Assembly: GCA_965237595.1 (NCBI GenBank)
Contig: CBDEFY010000006.1
Location: 186,001 to 250,000 of the forward strand
Reading direction: 5' to 3'
Source: UBA9611 sp965237595
Lineage (GTDB): Bacteria; Chloroflexota; Dehalococcoidia; Lucifugimonadales; UBA3495
DNA: 64,000 nt
Numbering within the stretch: position 1 is the first letter of the stretch; each line of letters starts with the position of its first letter. The translations under genes and the position numbers were made by a program. Below are positions 16,002-24,647 of this stretch, in pieces. The notes under the pieces are model-generated. The model saw only the letters and a list, made by a program, of their open reading frames with translations. It did not search any database and was not told where the DNA came from.

Positions 16002-17063
16002 ATGGCAGAGATACTAGGAGTCGGCGTAACCCACTCCCCTTCGCTCATCACGCCCGATGAGCTGAAGCAGTACTCCCTCACCAGGGCGTTAAACGGCAAC
16101 GACCGCATCCCGTCCGAGCAAAAGGACCCAGAGTCCTGGCCCGAGGCCATGCGCGCCGAGTGGGGGGACGACCAAGGGTACACCTCCGCCAAGTACCAGC
16201 GTGAGAAGCTGGCCGATGGATTCCGAAAGGTGCGGGCCGAGATCGACGCCTTCAAGCCCGACGTGGTCTTGGTCTGGGGCGACGACCAATACGAGAACTT
16301 CAAAGAGGACATCATCCCTGCCTTCTGCATCCTGGCCTACGATTCATTCGAGGCCCAGCCCATGTCGGGCCGGGACGGCGGCCAGCGCCCCAACGTCTGG
16401 GACGAGCCCGCCGACAAGATTTTCCGATATAAAGGCCACGAGGCCAGCCGCTATCTGGCCGGCGCGCTCTTAGAAGACGGCTTCGACATCGCCTACGCCT
16501 ACGAGCCCCTCCACGAGCCGGGCCTGGGCCACGCGTTCTTGAACACCCTGCTCTACCTGGACTATGACCGCAAGGGCTTCGACTATCCGGTGATCCCATT
16601 TGCCGTGAACTGCTACGGCAGCAGCATCATCCGCAACCGTGGCGGGGCCATCACCCAGACGATTAACGGTGTCGATCTACCTTTGGACCCGCCCGGTCCA
16701 TCGCCCAAACGGTGCATGGAACTCGGCGCGGCCACGGCCCGGGCACTCCAAGCCAGCCCTTGGCGGGTGGCCCTGATAGCGTCGTCCAGTTGGTCCCACG
16801 CTTTCCTAACCCCCAAGAACTGGTGGCTCTACCCCGACGTGGAGTCGGACTTAGCCCGTTTCGAGGAACTTAAGGCTGGGAACTACGAGGCTTGGCGCAA
16901 CATCACCAATAGGCAGATCGAGGACGCCGGCCAACAGGAGATGCTGAACTGGATGTGTCTGGCCGGGGCCATGTCCGAGTTGAACCGCCCGCCGGAGATA
17001 ATCGAGTTCCTGCAGACCTACATCTTCAATTCCAGCAAGTGCCTGGCGGTGATGAAGCCGTAG
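16002..17063 (+). CDS. LigB-type class III extradiol dioxygenase, paralogue 2
   Basis: This 353-residue protein is collinear with the gene at 12501 and shares nearly all conserved blocks (GVTHSPSLITPDEL, WGDDQYENFKEDIIPAFC, NCYGSSIIRNRGGAITQ, SHAFLTPKN). It keeps the N-terminal His of THSPSLI. The two genes look like a tandem duplication later split by the transposon. Differences cluster at residues 40-60 and 120-140, which could reflect different ring substrates. No clear promoter was found in the short gap after the transposon. Confidence 0.85.
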   Translation: MAEILGVGVTHSPSLITPDELKQYSLTRALNGNDRIPSEQKDPESWPEAMRAEWGDDQGYTSAKYQREKLADGFRKVRAEIDAFKPDVVLVWGDDQYENFKEDIIPAFCILAYDSFEAQPMSGRDGGQRPNVWDEPADKIFRYKGHEASRYLAGALLEDGFDIAYAYEPLHEPGLGHAFLNTLLYLDYDRKGFDYPVIPFAVNCYGSSIIRNRGGAITQTINGVDLPLDPPGPSPKRCMELGAATARALQASPWRVALIASSSWSHAFLTPKNWWLYPDVESDLARFEELKAGNYEAWRNITNRQIEDAGQQEMLNWMCLAGAMSELNRPPEIIEFLQTYIFNSSKCLAVMKP

Positions 17064-17175
17064 CAGGGGATAGCTCCCTAGACCGTCCAGTTCCGGCCCA
17101 GACGGCGGTGAACTAAGCGTGGAAGAAGGCTATGGGGAATACAGCTACACTCTGGTTCGGTGGCTACTTGTTACC

Positions 17176-17334
17176 GTCTTCAACAAGGCCGCGGCTCTTT
17201 TTCGGTCGGTAATCAAGAACCATTCACTTATGGGTGGCAACAAGAGATTGGCCCTGACCTCCGTCGCGGTGTTCTTGAACCTCAATGAATATCTCCCAGA
17301 TAATCCGGCCAGCCAAGCGGTCCACCTAAACTAA
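17176..17334 (+). pseudogene. Fic/Doc (death-on-curing) toxin fragment 1
   Basis: About 52 residues match the active-site region of Doc-type Fic proteins (FNKAAALFRSVIKNHSLMGGNKRLALTSVAVFLN). The core HPFxDGNKR appears as HSLMGGNKR, so the acidic residue is changed to Gly. The N-terminal half and C-terminal end are absent. It closely resembles the fragment at 22440-22816, pointing to a duplicated and decayed toxin locus. Confidence 0.7.
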
Positions 17335-17461
17335 CCAGAACGCTCGAGCAGCGAGATGGATTAGTAGAGGTCTACGCTCGACTTAACTTTTGAACCTGCT
17401 ACAAAGAAATAGAGCCTGGAAAAATTAAACCCTTAAAATCAGCGTCCGGAGGAGCGGAAAG

Positions 17462-17707
17462 GTGAAAACCTACATGTTCCGTGTCGTAGTGGAACCCGAC
17501 GATGACCGGTGGGTTGTGTACTGTCCAGCTTTGGAAAAATACGCGGCCACCACATGGGGCAACACTAGAGAGGAAGCCCTGCAGCACATCCAAGAAGTAA
17601 TACATATGGTGCTCCAGGAATTAGTGGACGATCAAGAAGCAATCCCAGAGGAACCTTTGGAAGAAGTCATTGTTACTTCTGAGCCCCGAGTGGCAGTCAC
17701 CATCTGA
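17462..17707 (+). CDS. HicB-like antitoxin-fold protein
   Basis: This 81-residue protein matches the HicB partial RNase H fold: FRVVVEPDDDRWVVYCPALEKYAATTWGNTREEALQHIQE. The acidic C-terminus (PEEPLEEVIV) is also usual. The start is GTG with GGAGGAG 6 bases upstream. In type II modules HicB neutralises the HicA RNase, but no HicA gene is visible on either side. The IS3 element lies only 10 bases after the stop and may have removed a partner. An orphan HicB-like protein is also possible. Confidence 0.72.
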   Translation: MKTYMFRVVVEPDDDRWVVYCPALEKYAATTWGNTREEALQHIQEVIHMVLQELVDDQEAIPEEPLEEVIVTSEPRVAVTI

Positions 17708-17731
17708 TCTATCACGGTGAGGTGGACCCAA

Positions 17732-18678
17732 TTAGTTGGACAGGTTTGGTGCAAAACTAAGTGGGAGTTCCGCCGTCTTTCCAAGGTCTGAGAACGCTCC
17801 GTTCGGTGCCCGTTTCCCATTGATTGACCGTTCATCTGATGGCGCCAAGTCTCCTTTGAACACCTCAGCCGGTGTCCGGTAGCCCAAGGCCTGGTGGGGT
17901 CTTTGGTTGTTGTAGAAGCTGAAGTATGCGTCAAGCCCGGCCTTGGCTTCTCGCCCGTTGGAGTAGGCTTTCAGGTAGACCTCCTCGTACTTAACCGTGC
18001 GCCACAGCCGCTCCAACAAGATGTTGTCGGTGTAGCGTCCCTTCCCGTCCATGCTGATTCTCACTCCGTGCTGCTCTAGGAGACCGGTAAAGGCTTCGCC
18101 GGTGAACTGGCTGCCCTGGTCGGTGTTGAAGACCTCTGGCTTCCCCTTGCCAAGCGCTTCCTCCAATGTCTCGACACAGAAATCAGCATCCAAGGTGTTG
18201 GAAAGACGCCAGGCCACCACGTACCGCGTGTACCAATCCATGATGGCCACCAGGTATAAGAAACCCTTGGCCATGGGGATGTAGGTGATGTCGGCGGCCC
18301 ACACCTGATTTGGTCTGGTGATCTCCATGCCGCTCAGGAGGTAGGGATACACCTTGTGCCCTGGCCCCGGCTTGCTGGTCCGGGGCCACCGGTAGATGGC
18401 ACGTAGTCCCATGGTCCGCATCAGACACGCTGGACCCGCTTCCGGTTCACCCTGTGACCTTGAGTGCCCAGCCAGACCCTCATGCGCCGCGACCCGTAGA
18501 AGGGGGTACTTAGGTACTGGTGGTCCATCGCCTTCATCACGGTCAGGTTCTCCGAGCAAGTCCCCTTGCGCCGGTAGTTTAGGCTGGACCTGCTGATGCT
18601 CAGTAAGGCGCACTGTCTCACTGTGGACAAGGCTGGGTGCCGCCGGTCCACCATCTCCCGCCGCCGCTCCCGGCTCAT
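17732..18678 (-). pseudogene. IS3-family transposase OrfB, frameshifted
   Basis: The frame starting at ATG 18678 (MSRERRREMVDRR...) stops near 18421 right after GHRVNRKRVQRV. The neighbouring frame continues directly with LMRTMGLRAIYRWPRTSK and runs to 17732. One base is missing at about 18420. The DDE residues are intact in the downstream part: WAADITYIPM, FNTDQGSQFTGEAF and LLERLWRTVKYEEVY. The frameshift could be real inactivation or a sequence error. Confidence 0.85.
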
Positions 18679-18959
18679 GGACCGAGCCTCTCCGCCAAGA
18701 AATCCCGCTCAACCTTCAGTTGGCCGATCTGCTGATAGAGCCGGGCAACAAGGACCCCATCGCTCTTCTGGCGTTTGTCTTGGTTCCCACCAAAGACGCC
18801 GACCGCTCCTTCCAACAAGGACTTCTTCCAGGCCTGGATCTGCCCGGGATGGACCTCGTAGCGGGCGGCCAGTTGGGCCACCGTCTCTTCACCCTTCACC
18901 GCTTCCAGGGCCACCTTGGCCTTGAATGTTGGGCTGTGCTTCCTCCGCTCTTTTGACAT
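18675..18959 (-). CDS. IS3-family transposase OrfA
   Basis: This protein of about 94 residues has a helix-turn-helix (HSPTFKAKVALEAVKGEETVAQLAARYEVHPGQIQAWKK) and a C-terminal leucine-zipper region (LYQQIGQLKVERDFLAERL), as in OrfA of IS3/IS150 elements. ATG 18959 follows GGAG. Its stop overlaps the OrfB start as ATGA, the usual site for programmed frameshifting or coupling. Confidence 0.88.
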   Translation of the reverse strand: MSKERRKHSPTFKAKVALEAVKGEETVAQLAARYEVHPGQIQAWKKSLLEGAVGVFGGNQDKRQKSDGVLVARLYQQIGQLKVERDFLAERLGP

Positions 18960-19131
18960 GTCCCACTCCTCCCTCACAGCAACAGCTGTGGCTATTTTAG
19001 GAGCAGAACTCTCACTTAACCACCTGTCCGAATTTCCGGGTCCACCTCAGTCTTCCAAGAAGAAAGCTCATCAGAACGGCGCCGCCGATAATCGAAACGC
19101 ACGGGACACTTACAAGTACCACCTTAGAGAT

Positions 19132-20811
19132 GAGCCTGTCTCAGAAGTCTGAACTGGCCATGGGTATGTCGTTGGGTGTATTTTCGAGGCGACATAAATT
19201 GGGGAGATGTTGAGATGCCGTTTCGAGAGATGGGCCGAGAGCAGATATGGATGTTGCCGCCGACGCTTGACGAACTGTTGCCGTTGGACCATCCAGCGCG
19301 ATTCGTGGCCGAGTTCGTTGACGCTTTGGACCGGGAGGACTGGGCGGAGCTTGGGGTAAAGATAGACGGGGAGGTGCTGGGAACGCCAGCCTACCATCCA
19401 CGTGCGCTGTTGAGCGTGTGGCTGTACGGCTTCATGACCGGGGTGCGCTCGTGCCGGAAGCTGGAGGCGGCCTGCCGGGACCAGATACCATACCTGTGGC
19501 TGACCGGGTGGCAGCATCCTGACCACAACACCCTGTGGAGGTTCTACAAAGGGCATCGGCAGGCCATGAGGAAGCTGTTCGAGCGGACGGTGCGTATGGC
19601 AGTGACGATGAAGTTGGTGGACCTGGCGGTTCAGGCGGTGGATGGTACGAAGGTGGTCGCCAACGCGTCGCTGAACAGGAGCTACGACGCCGAGGGACTG
19701 CGTGGTCTGTTGGAGCGGCTGGAGCGTGCGATAGCCGACCTTGAGGCTCAGAACGAAGCGGGAGAAGACACTGCTGTTGCCCATCTGCCTGAGGAGTTGG
19801 CTGACAAGGAGGTCTTGAGAGAGCAGGTGAGGCAGGCGATGGACGATCTCACGAGTCAGAAGCGCCACAAGCGCATCAACCTGACCGACCCAGACGCCAG
19901 GCTGATGAAGGGTAGGCAAGGCATCGTGGCTGGCTACAACGCTCAGGCTATGGTCTCACCCACAGAGACGGATGGGGGAGCGACCGGCATGTTGGTCACC
20001 GCCGTGGACGTGGTGGATGCAGCCAATGACAATGCCCTGCTGGTGCCGATGGTCGAGCAGGCCGAGGAGACTATGGGGACGAAGTCGCAGATGACGTTGG
20101 CCGATGCCGGATACTTCGCCGCGAGTCACTTGGAAGAATGCGCCCGTCGAGATCAGCAGGTGGTAGTGTCGGAGTCGCGGCAACGGTTCCTCAAAGACCC
20201 ATATCACAAGGACCGATTCACCTACGACGAGCAGAGCGACAGCTTTACGTGTCCGCAGGGACAGACGCTCAAGTTCGTTCGTATCCAACATACGCATGGA
20301 GTCCCGTTGCGTCTGTACCGGGCCTCCGGGGTCGTCTGCCAAGTGTGCCCAGCCTTCGGAGTCTGCACGAAGGCCAAAGAGATTGGGCGGAGCCTGGCGA
20401 TAGGTCCGCATGACGCAGTGCTGCGCCGTCATCGTGCCTGGATGTCCACCTCAGCAGCTAGAGAGGCGTACAAGCTGAGAAAGCAACTGGTCGAGCCTGT
20501 CTTCGGAATCATCAAGGAACAACAGGGGGCACGGAGATTCCTGCTGCGCGGCCTCGTTAACGTGGCGGCCGAGTGGACAATGCTGGCCACAGCCTTCAAC
20601 CTGCGCACTCTCTGGCGGGTGTGGCGCTCAGCCCCTTCATCGGTCTATTTAATGGCCCGGAGCCTTGTCCCGTCTCCTGACCTGCAGTGATGACAGCAGC
20701 TGACCCATCGCTCCGTCGCCTGTCCTACCCGCTCAGGCCAGGGCCTTTCAGCGAACCCTTTGACCTCTATCTGCTCCCCCTATCCGCAATTTCCACTTCT
20801 GGGACAGGCTC
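19132..20811 (+). mobile_element. IS1182-family insertion sequence
   Basis: This 1680-bp element has inverted ends GAGCCTGTCTCAGAAGT (19132-19148) and, as complement, GAGCCTGTCCCAGAAGT (20795-20811), with one mismatch. AGAT is duplicated on both flanks (19128-19131 and 20812-20815). The host frame is restored when the element and one AGAT are removed, which confirms the boundaries. Confidence 0.9.
19215..20690 (+). CDS. IS1182-family transposase
   Basis: This 491-residue transposase appears intact. The N-terminal block (MPFREMGREQIWMLPPTLDELL) is typical of the family. The first Asp region is VQAVDGTKVVAN, the second MTLADAGYF, and the Glu region EAYKLRKQLVEPVFGIIKEQQG. A cysteine cluster (CPQG...CQVCPAFGVC) lies before the end, as usual. 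The ATG at 19215 follows GGGGAGATGTTGAG; the longer frame crosses the IS end. The element may still be active. Confidence 0.9.
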   Translation: MPFREMGREQIWMLPPTLDELLPLDHPARFVAEFVDALDREDWAELGVKIDGEVLGTPAYHPRALLSVWLYGFMTGVRSCRKLEAACRDQIPYLWLTGWQHPDHNTLWRFYKGHRQAMRKLFERTVRMAVTMKLVDLAVQAVDGTKVVANASLNRSYDAEGLRGLLERLERAIADLEAQNEAGEDTAVAHLPEELADKEVLREQVRQAMDDLTSQKRHKRINLTDPDARLMKGRQGIVAGYNAQAMVSPTETDGGATGMLVTAVDVVDAANDNALLVPMVEQAEETMGTKSQMTLADAGYFAASHLEECARRDQQVVVSESRQRFLKDPYHKDRFTYDEQSDSFTCPQGQTLKFVRIQHTHGVPLRLYRASGVVCQVCPAFGVCTKAKEIGRSLAIGPHDAVLRRHRAWMSTSAAREAYKLRKQLVEPVFGIIKEQQGARRFLLRGLVNVAAEWTMLATAFNLRTLWRVWRSAPSSVYLMARSLVPSPDLQ

Positions 20812-20969
20812 AGATGTGAACAAAGTGATATTTCGTGGCGTCACTGACAACCTAGAACGGCGGGAGAAAGAACACCAAAAGACCTCGCCTGGCTCTCACA
20901 TCGTGCAAGTTGGCCGCAGGACAACCAAGGCCGCCGCTCTAAGATGGGAGAAAGCGGTCACGTCCCGTC

Positions 20970-22294
20970 AAGTGGTGTAAGAGTGCGGCATCCTGTTGAT
21001 GTTGTTTAGGTGGGTGTCGCCTCCGCGAGATCGGCCTCTGGAAGAGCTTCGTTGAAGGTCAGCACGACAGGTGTGATGTATCGACGGCCAACGGCCCATT
21101 CGTCGTGCTGCTCAGCCAGGACGGCGCCAACGAGGCGGCGCACGGCCGGCCGGTTAGGGAAGATGCCCACCACATCGGTGCGTCGCCGGATCTCCTTGTT
21201 GAGACGCTCCTGTGGGTTGTTGGACCAGACCTTCTTCCAGTGGGCGAGTGGGAAGTTGGAGAAGGCCAGGAAGTCGGGTCCGGCCTCGTCCAGTAGAGAG
21301 GCGACCTGAGGGAACCGGTCCTGGAGTTGATCGGTCACCCTGTCGAGCTGGGCGTGTACCTCATCGGGGGAGGGTTGCTGGTAGATGGTGCGCACCATGG
21401 TGACTACCCATGGCTGGGCGCGCCTGGGGACCCGAGTGAGCAGGTTGGTCATGAAGTGGGTGCGGCACCGTTGCCAGCTGGCTCCGCCGAAGACTGCGGC
21501 GATGGCGCCTCGGAGTCCTTGATGAGCGTCCGATACCACCAGCTCCACCCCGCCGAGGCCCCTGGCGGACAGCGAGCGTAGGAAGGCCAGCCAGAAGGCG
21601 CCGTCTTCACTCGTACCCACGTCCATCCCGATGATCTCCCGCTTGCCCTCGCCATTGACCGCCGTTGCCACCACCACGCTGACGTTGACGATCCTGCCGG
21701 CCTCCCTGACCTTCTGGGTCAGTGCGTCCAGCCACAGGTAGGGGTAGGGTCCACCGCCCAGCGGACGGCCCATGAAGCCATCCACCACCACGTCCAGTTC
21801 CTGACAGATGCGCGACACCTGGCTCTTGGAGATACCCTCACACCCCAGGGCCTTGACCAGATCGTCCACCCGCCTTGTGGATACCCCTTCCACGTAGGCC
21901 TGCTGGATCACAGCCAGCAGAGCTCGCTCGCTGCGACGCCGTGGCTCCAGCAGGCTCGGGAAGTAGCTCCCTTCTCTGAGCTTCGGGATGTGCAGATCCA
22001 TCGTCCCTACACGGGTATCCCACGCCCGGGACCGATACCCGTTGTGCTGGGTCACCCGCTCAGGGCTGCGTTCTCCATACTCAGCACCGATCCTCGATGA
22101 CACCTCCGCATCCATGATCCCCTCTACCAGCACTCTCAGTGCCTCCCGTAGGAAGTCCACGTCGCGCAATAGCTCCAGCAGGTCCATCCTTTCCTTGACC
22201 ACTGTTGTCCTCCTTTCTCGAGCTTTCTTCTTTGCCCGCTAAGGATGACGCGGTGGTCTCTCTTTCTCCAGACCCTCTCCCTCTTACACCACTT
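20970..22294 (-). mobile_element. IS256-family insertion sequence
   Basis: Terminal inverted repeats AAGTGGTGTAAGAG (20970-20983) and its complement (22281-22294) enclose a full mutator-type transposase. No matching 8-9-bp flanks are seen, so one side may have been rearranged. The left end supplies the stop codon of the broken GIY-YIG-like gene. Confidence 0.85.
21006..22202 (-). CDS. IS256-family (mutator) transposase
   Basis: This 398-residue transposase looks complete. YPYLWLDALTQKVRE holds the first catalytic Asp, ELVVSDAHQGLRGAIAAVF the second, and SNNPQERLNKEIRRRTDVVGIFPN the Glu, the family signature. WQRCRTHFMTNLL is the conserved C/H block. The start is GTG at 22202 after an AGGAGGACAAC ribosome site. 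The intact frame and clear ends suggest recent activity. Confidence 0.92.
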   Translation of the reverse strand: MVKERMDLLELLRDVDFLREALRVLVEGIMDAEVSSRIGAEYGERSPERVTQHNGYRSRAWDTRVGTMDLHIPKLREGSYFPSLLEPRRRSERALLAVIQQAYVEGVSTRRVDDLVKALGCEGISKSQVSRICQELDVVVDGFMGRPLGGGPYPYLWLDALTQKVREAGRIVNVSVVVATAVNGEGKREIIGMDVGTSEDGAFWLAFLRSLSARGLGGVELVVSDAHQGLRGAIAAVFGGASWQRCRTHFMTNLLTRVPRRAQPWVVTMVRTIYQQPSPDEVHAQLDRVTDQLQDRFPQVASLLDEAGPDFLAFSNFPLAHWKKVWSNNPQERLNKEIRRRTDVVGIFPNRPAVRRLVGAVLAEQHDEWAVGRRYITPVVLTFNEALPEADLAEATPT

Positions 22295-22439
22295 CCTGGG
22301 ACTCTACTACACCCGGCTGGTTCTCCAAGCGGTTGGGACGTACGGAGGGCTACCAAACGGGCTATTGGAATGAACCGAGAAGCCCTGAAGGAGTTGGGGC
22401 GTCACTAGACGTAGCTACCGATTCCTCACTGCATATGAA

Positions 22440-22816
22440 GTGGAATCGGTAATTTTTGACCTGGCGTCCGAGGTTTACGCGGATTACCCTGACCCGATGC
22501 CCGCCTTTCAATACTTCGGCGGCGACTACGGCAGGGGCTTCTCGAATCCGCTCTTAGCGCGCCCGCGCAAACGTATCAGGGCCGCTGGCTACGTCGAACC
22601 ATCTTCGACAAAGCCGCAGATCTTTTTCGCTCGATAATCAAGAACCAATCTCTTGTCGATGGCAACAAGAGATTGGCCCTCACCTCCGTCGCGGTGTTCT
22701 TGAACCTCAATGGATATCTTCTAAATGTCCCAACCAACCAAGCGGTCGAATTCTCACTACAAAGTAGCCGCAACTCCAGGAAATTTCGATTTGGCGGAAA
22801 TTTCCAGGTGGATTAG
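22440..22816 (+). pseudogene. Fic/Doc toxin remnant 2, frameshifted
   Basis: The first frame gives DYPDPMPAFQYFGGDYGRGF...LLARPRKR, matching the N-terminal half of Doc-type proteins. From about 22598 another frame gives TIFDKAADLFRSIIKNQSLVDGNKRLALTSVAVFLN, the Fic core, and ends at TAG 22814-22816. A base was gained or lost between 22570 and 22598. The Fic motif keeps DGNKR but the leading His is Gln (NQSLVDGNKR), so it would be inactive. No antitoxin gene is adjacent. Confidence 0.72.
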
Positions 22817-22921
22817 GTGATATTCTGATCGGAGTTAACTCAACTCCGCGAGACCCTCTAATTCTGCCCGGGGTTGGCAATTCATCGTAGACTACGTTGG
22901 CTCCACCATACCTCTCAGTCA

Positions 22922-23629
22922 CTACCCAGCTACCCCAATAAACAGCCACGACCCGTACCCGCCCTCGTTGGGCGGCAGGGGCCGCAGTTCCACGGAGAAC
23001 CCCGCCGCTTCCATGAGGCTGGTCCAGGTGTTGATGGCGAATAGACCCGTTACATGGGTGTCTACCTCCACCGTGACTTTGCCGCTCCTCTTGATGGTGT
23101 AGGTGTAGGTCGATTCCACCTGGGTGTCCGATGGGTCCGGATCCACCATGACCTCTTCAATCTTGACCTCCATGTCGCCCCGCTGCCGGTCCCAGGTGTA
23201 GACCCATCCGTCGGGGAAGGTCTCCTCAACCCAGTCGGGGGCCACCATCAACACACCGCGGGGCCGCAGGTGGCACGCCGCCGTCTCAAATGTCCCTTGT
23301 AGGTCTTGCTCGGTCAGCAGATAGGAGGCCGCGTCGTGGATCAACACGGCGTCGAAGGTCTGCCCCAGACGCACGTTTCGCATGTCTCCCAGGTGGTGTT
23401 CTATTCCTGGGTTGAGACCCTGGGATAGCGCCAGCATGTCCGGCGACAGGTCCACGGCGGTGCATCCAAAATCTGCGGTCAGATGAGAAAGGGTGTGGCC
23501 GCCGCCTACCCCCAACTCCAGCAACCTGTGCCGTCCTGGTCCCAGCTTCTCCCGGATGGCGTCACGAAAATGACCGGCCTCGCTGGCGTACTCTTCGGGC
23601 GGACTGATGATTGGCCAGAGATAGGCCAA
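22922..23629 (-). CDS. class I SAM-dependent methyltransferase
   Basis: This 235-residue protein has motif I at LLELGVGGGHTLSHL (about 37-51), the strand-2 acid at TAVDLSPDML, and the motif after strand 4 at FDAVLIHDAASYLLTEQDL. Homology seems to begin a few residues before the start codon (YYELAYLWP), but only TTG at 23629 is available between the upstream stop and the motif. It overlaps nothing and is followed 59 bases upstream by the HAD gene on the same strand. Substrate unknown. Confidence 0.8.
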   Translation of the reverse strand: MAYLWPIISPPEEYASEAGHFRDAIREKLGPGRHRLLELGVGGGHTLSHLTADFGCTAVDLSPDMLALSQGLNPGIEHHLGDMRNVRLGQTFDAVLIHDAASYLLTEQDLQGTFETAACHLRPRGVLMVAPDWVEETFPDGWVYTWDRQRGDMEVKIEEVMVDPDPSDTQVESTYTYTIKRSGKVTVEVDTHVTGLFAINTWTSLMEAAGFSVELRPLPPNEGGYGSWLFIGVAG

Positions 23630-23688
23630 TTCATAATAGAGTCGGATGGTTCTTGCCCCCGGACGGATTTAGCCTATATGGAGTCAAC

Positions 23689-24042
23689 TTATTGGGGTGT
23701 GAGGCCATCCAGCAGCCGGAGGACCGCGTCGCCGACGGTAAAGAAACTGAACCCCGCTTGAACGGCCACACGGCGGTCTGTCTCGGTGTCGCCAACGTGG
23801 AAATACTCCTCGGCTGGGAACTGTTCTTTGACCTCATTAAGCCGGTGCTTCAGGACCGTGAACTCCACCGCGATGCCGTGGTCCTGCCAGATGCGCTGCT
23901 GTTCGCTCACGGTGCGGTCGGAGCAACTGCCAATCAGGTAGCCCAGGCTCTTCGCCTGCCGCACCATCTCCATGGTTATACCGCCGGGCGGGTCGCCCAC
24001 CTCGAGTGTCCCGTCGATGTCGAAACTGATTAGTTTGGCCAA
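23689..24042 (-). CDS. HAD-superfamily phosphatase-like protein
   Basis: This 117-residue compact HAD protein has the nucleophile motif ISFDIDGTLEVG (D8 and D10). Motif II is probably SCSDRTV. FHVGDTETDRRVAVQAGFSFF is the acidic motif IV. It lacks a clear cap domain, like small HAD proteins that act on phosphorylated small molecules. The start ATG 24042 is preceded by a near-poor ribosome site (GGGCGGGCAATT). Substrate unknown. Confidence 0.8.
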   Translation of the reverse strand: MAKLISFDIDGTLEVGDPPGGITMEMVRQAKSLGYLIGSCSDRTVSEQQRIWQDHGIAVEFTVLKHRLNEVKEQFPAEEYFHVGDTETDRRVAVQAGFSFFTVGDAVLRLLDGLTPQ

Positions 24043-24057
24043 TTGCCCGCCCCGGTT

Positions 24058-24102
24058 TAGCCCGCGTCTGTTTTACCCGCGTTTGTTTACCCGCGTTTGT
24101 TT
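24058..24102. repeat. tandem repeat, about three units of 14-16 bp
   Basis: TACCCGCGTTTGTT occurs twice in direct succession (24074-24101) after a related first unit containing CCCGCGTCTG (24061-24070). That core is the exact complement of the unit repeated at 5071-5100. It lies between the HAD and DUF35 genes. Confidence 0.8.
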
Positions 24103-24604
24103 AAATGGAGTGCTGCCAGGTTTCGCCCTGGGGCGGTTCGCCAGACAACTTGAACTGGGGGATGCTGATGCCGTCCGGCTCGTCGTCGAAGATTACCTCC
24201 ACCCGCTTGCCGATGGCCACATTCTCCTCTTTCTCCGGCTTTAGGTCGCCGTCCAGCAGATTGGCGGTGATTCGGAGGCCGTCGTCAGGAGTGGGCTGGC
24301 CGCTCTGTTCGTCCAGTTCCACCAGCACGATGGCAAAGGGGGCCATGTCACGGAAACTGGGAATAACGGTGTGGGCGACTACCTGATAGCTATAGATGGT
24401 CCCCTTGCCGCTCACTTCCTGCCAGTCCCATTCCAGGGAGGGACACCAGGGGCAGCCGGGCCCGGGTTCGCCGCGCAGCAGACCGCAGGCGCGGCATTTC
24501 TTGACCACCAGCTTGTGCTCGGCGGCGGCCTCGAAGTAGCCGCGGTACTCGCTGTCGTTGTCGGGAATATCCAGGCGTTGGCCCCTATATTCGTAAACAG
24601 CCAT
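24101..24604 (-). CDS. DUF35 zinc-ribbon/OB-fold protein, thiolase partner
   Basis: This 167-residue protein has the rubredoxin-like ribbon KCRACGLLRGEP...CPWCPSLEW (about 34-55) followed by an OB fold (GKGTIYSYQVVAHTVIPSF), the usual acyl-CoA-binding companion of SCP2-type thiolases. ATG 24604 follows GGAGGT. The thiolase gene lies just upstream on the same strand (24648-25868), so the pair is probably one operon and may form a thiolase/DUF35 complex as described in archaea and Actinobacteria. Confidence 0.85.
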   Translation of the reverse strand: MAVYEYRGQRLDIPDNDSEYRGYFEAAAEHKLVVKKCRACGLLRGEPGPGCPWCPSLEWDWQEVSGKGTIYSYQVVAHTVIPSFRDMAPFAIVLVELDEQSGQPTPDDGLRITANLLDGDLKPEKEENVAIGKRVEVIFDDEPDGISIPQFKLSGEPPQGETWQHSI

Positions 24605-24647
24605 GACAGCTACCTCCTCATCCAATCTTCGTACACTGCCATAACGG

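Larger units (their letters stand above)
17718..19049 (-). mobile_element. IS3-family insertion sequence, copy 2 (full length)
   Basis: This 1332-bp element has terminal repeats TGAGGTGGACCC (17718-17729) and GGGTCCACCTCA (19038-19049) with TG...CA ends. It carries OrfA and OrfB overlapping by ATGA. The 3-bp flanks (CGG and GTC) do not match, so no target duplication is visible, which suggests rearrangement after insertion. The right end abuts the coding frame of a GIY-YIG-like gene whose start codon is lost. Confidence 0.88.
19050..20980 (+). pseudogene. GIY-YIG-like small protein gene broken by three insertion sequences
   Basis: Coding pieces lie at 19051-19131 (SSKKKAHQNGAADNRNARDTYKYHLRD) and 20812-20980 (NKVIFRGVTDNLERREKEH...). 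Removing the IS1182 element and one AGAT copy joins them in frame as ...YKYHLRDVNKVIFRGV.... The start codon is replaced by the end of the IS3 element. The last codons and stop (QVV then TAA) come from the terminal repeat of the IS256 element. The pattern resembles small GIY-YIG-fold proteins; function unknown. Confidence 0.75.

Noticed and set aside
17718..19049. A 3-bp target duplication for the IS3 copy
   Set aside because: Flanks are CGG and GTC, which do not match.
20970..22294. An 8-9-bp target duplication for the IS256 element
   Set aside because: No matching direct repeat at the inferred ends.
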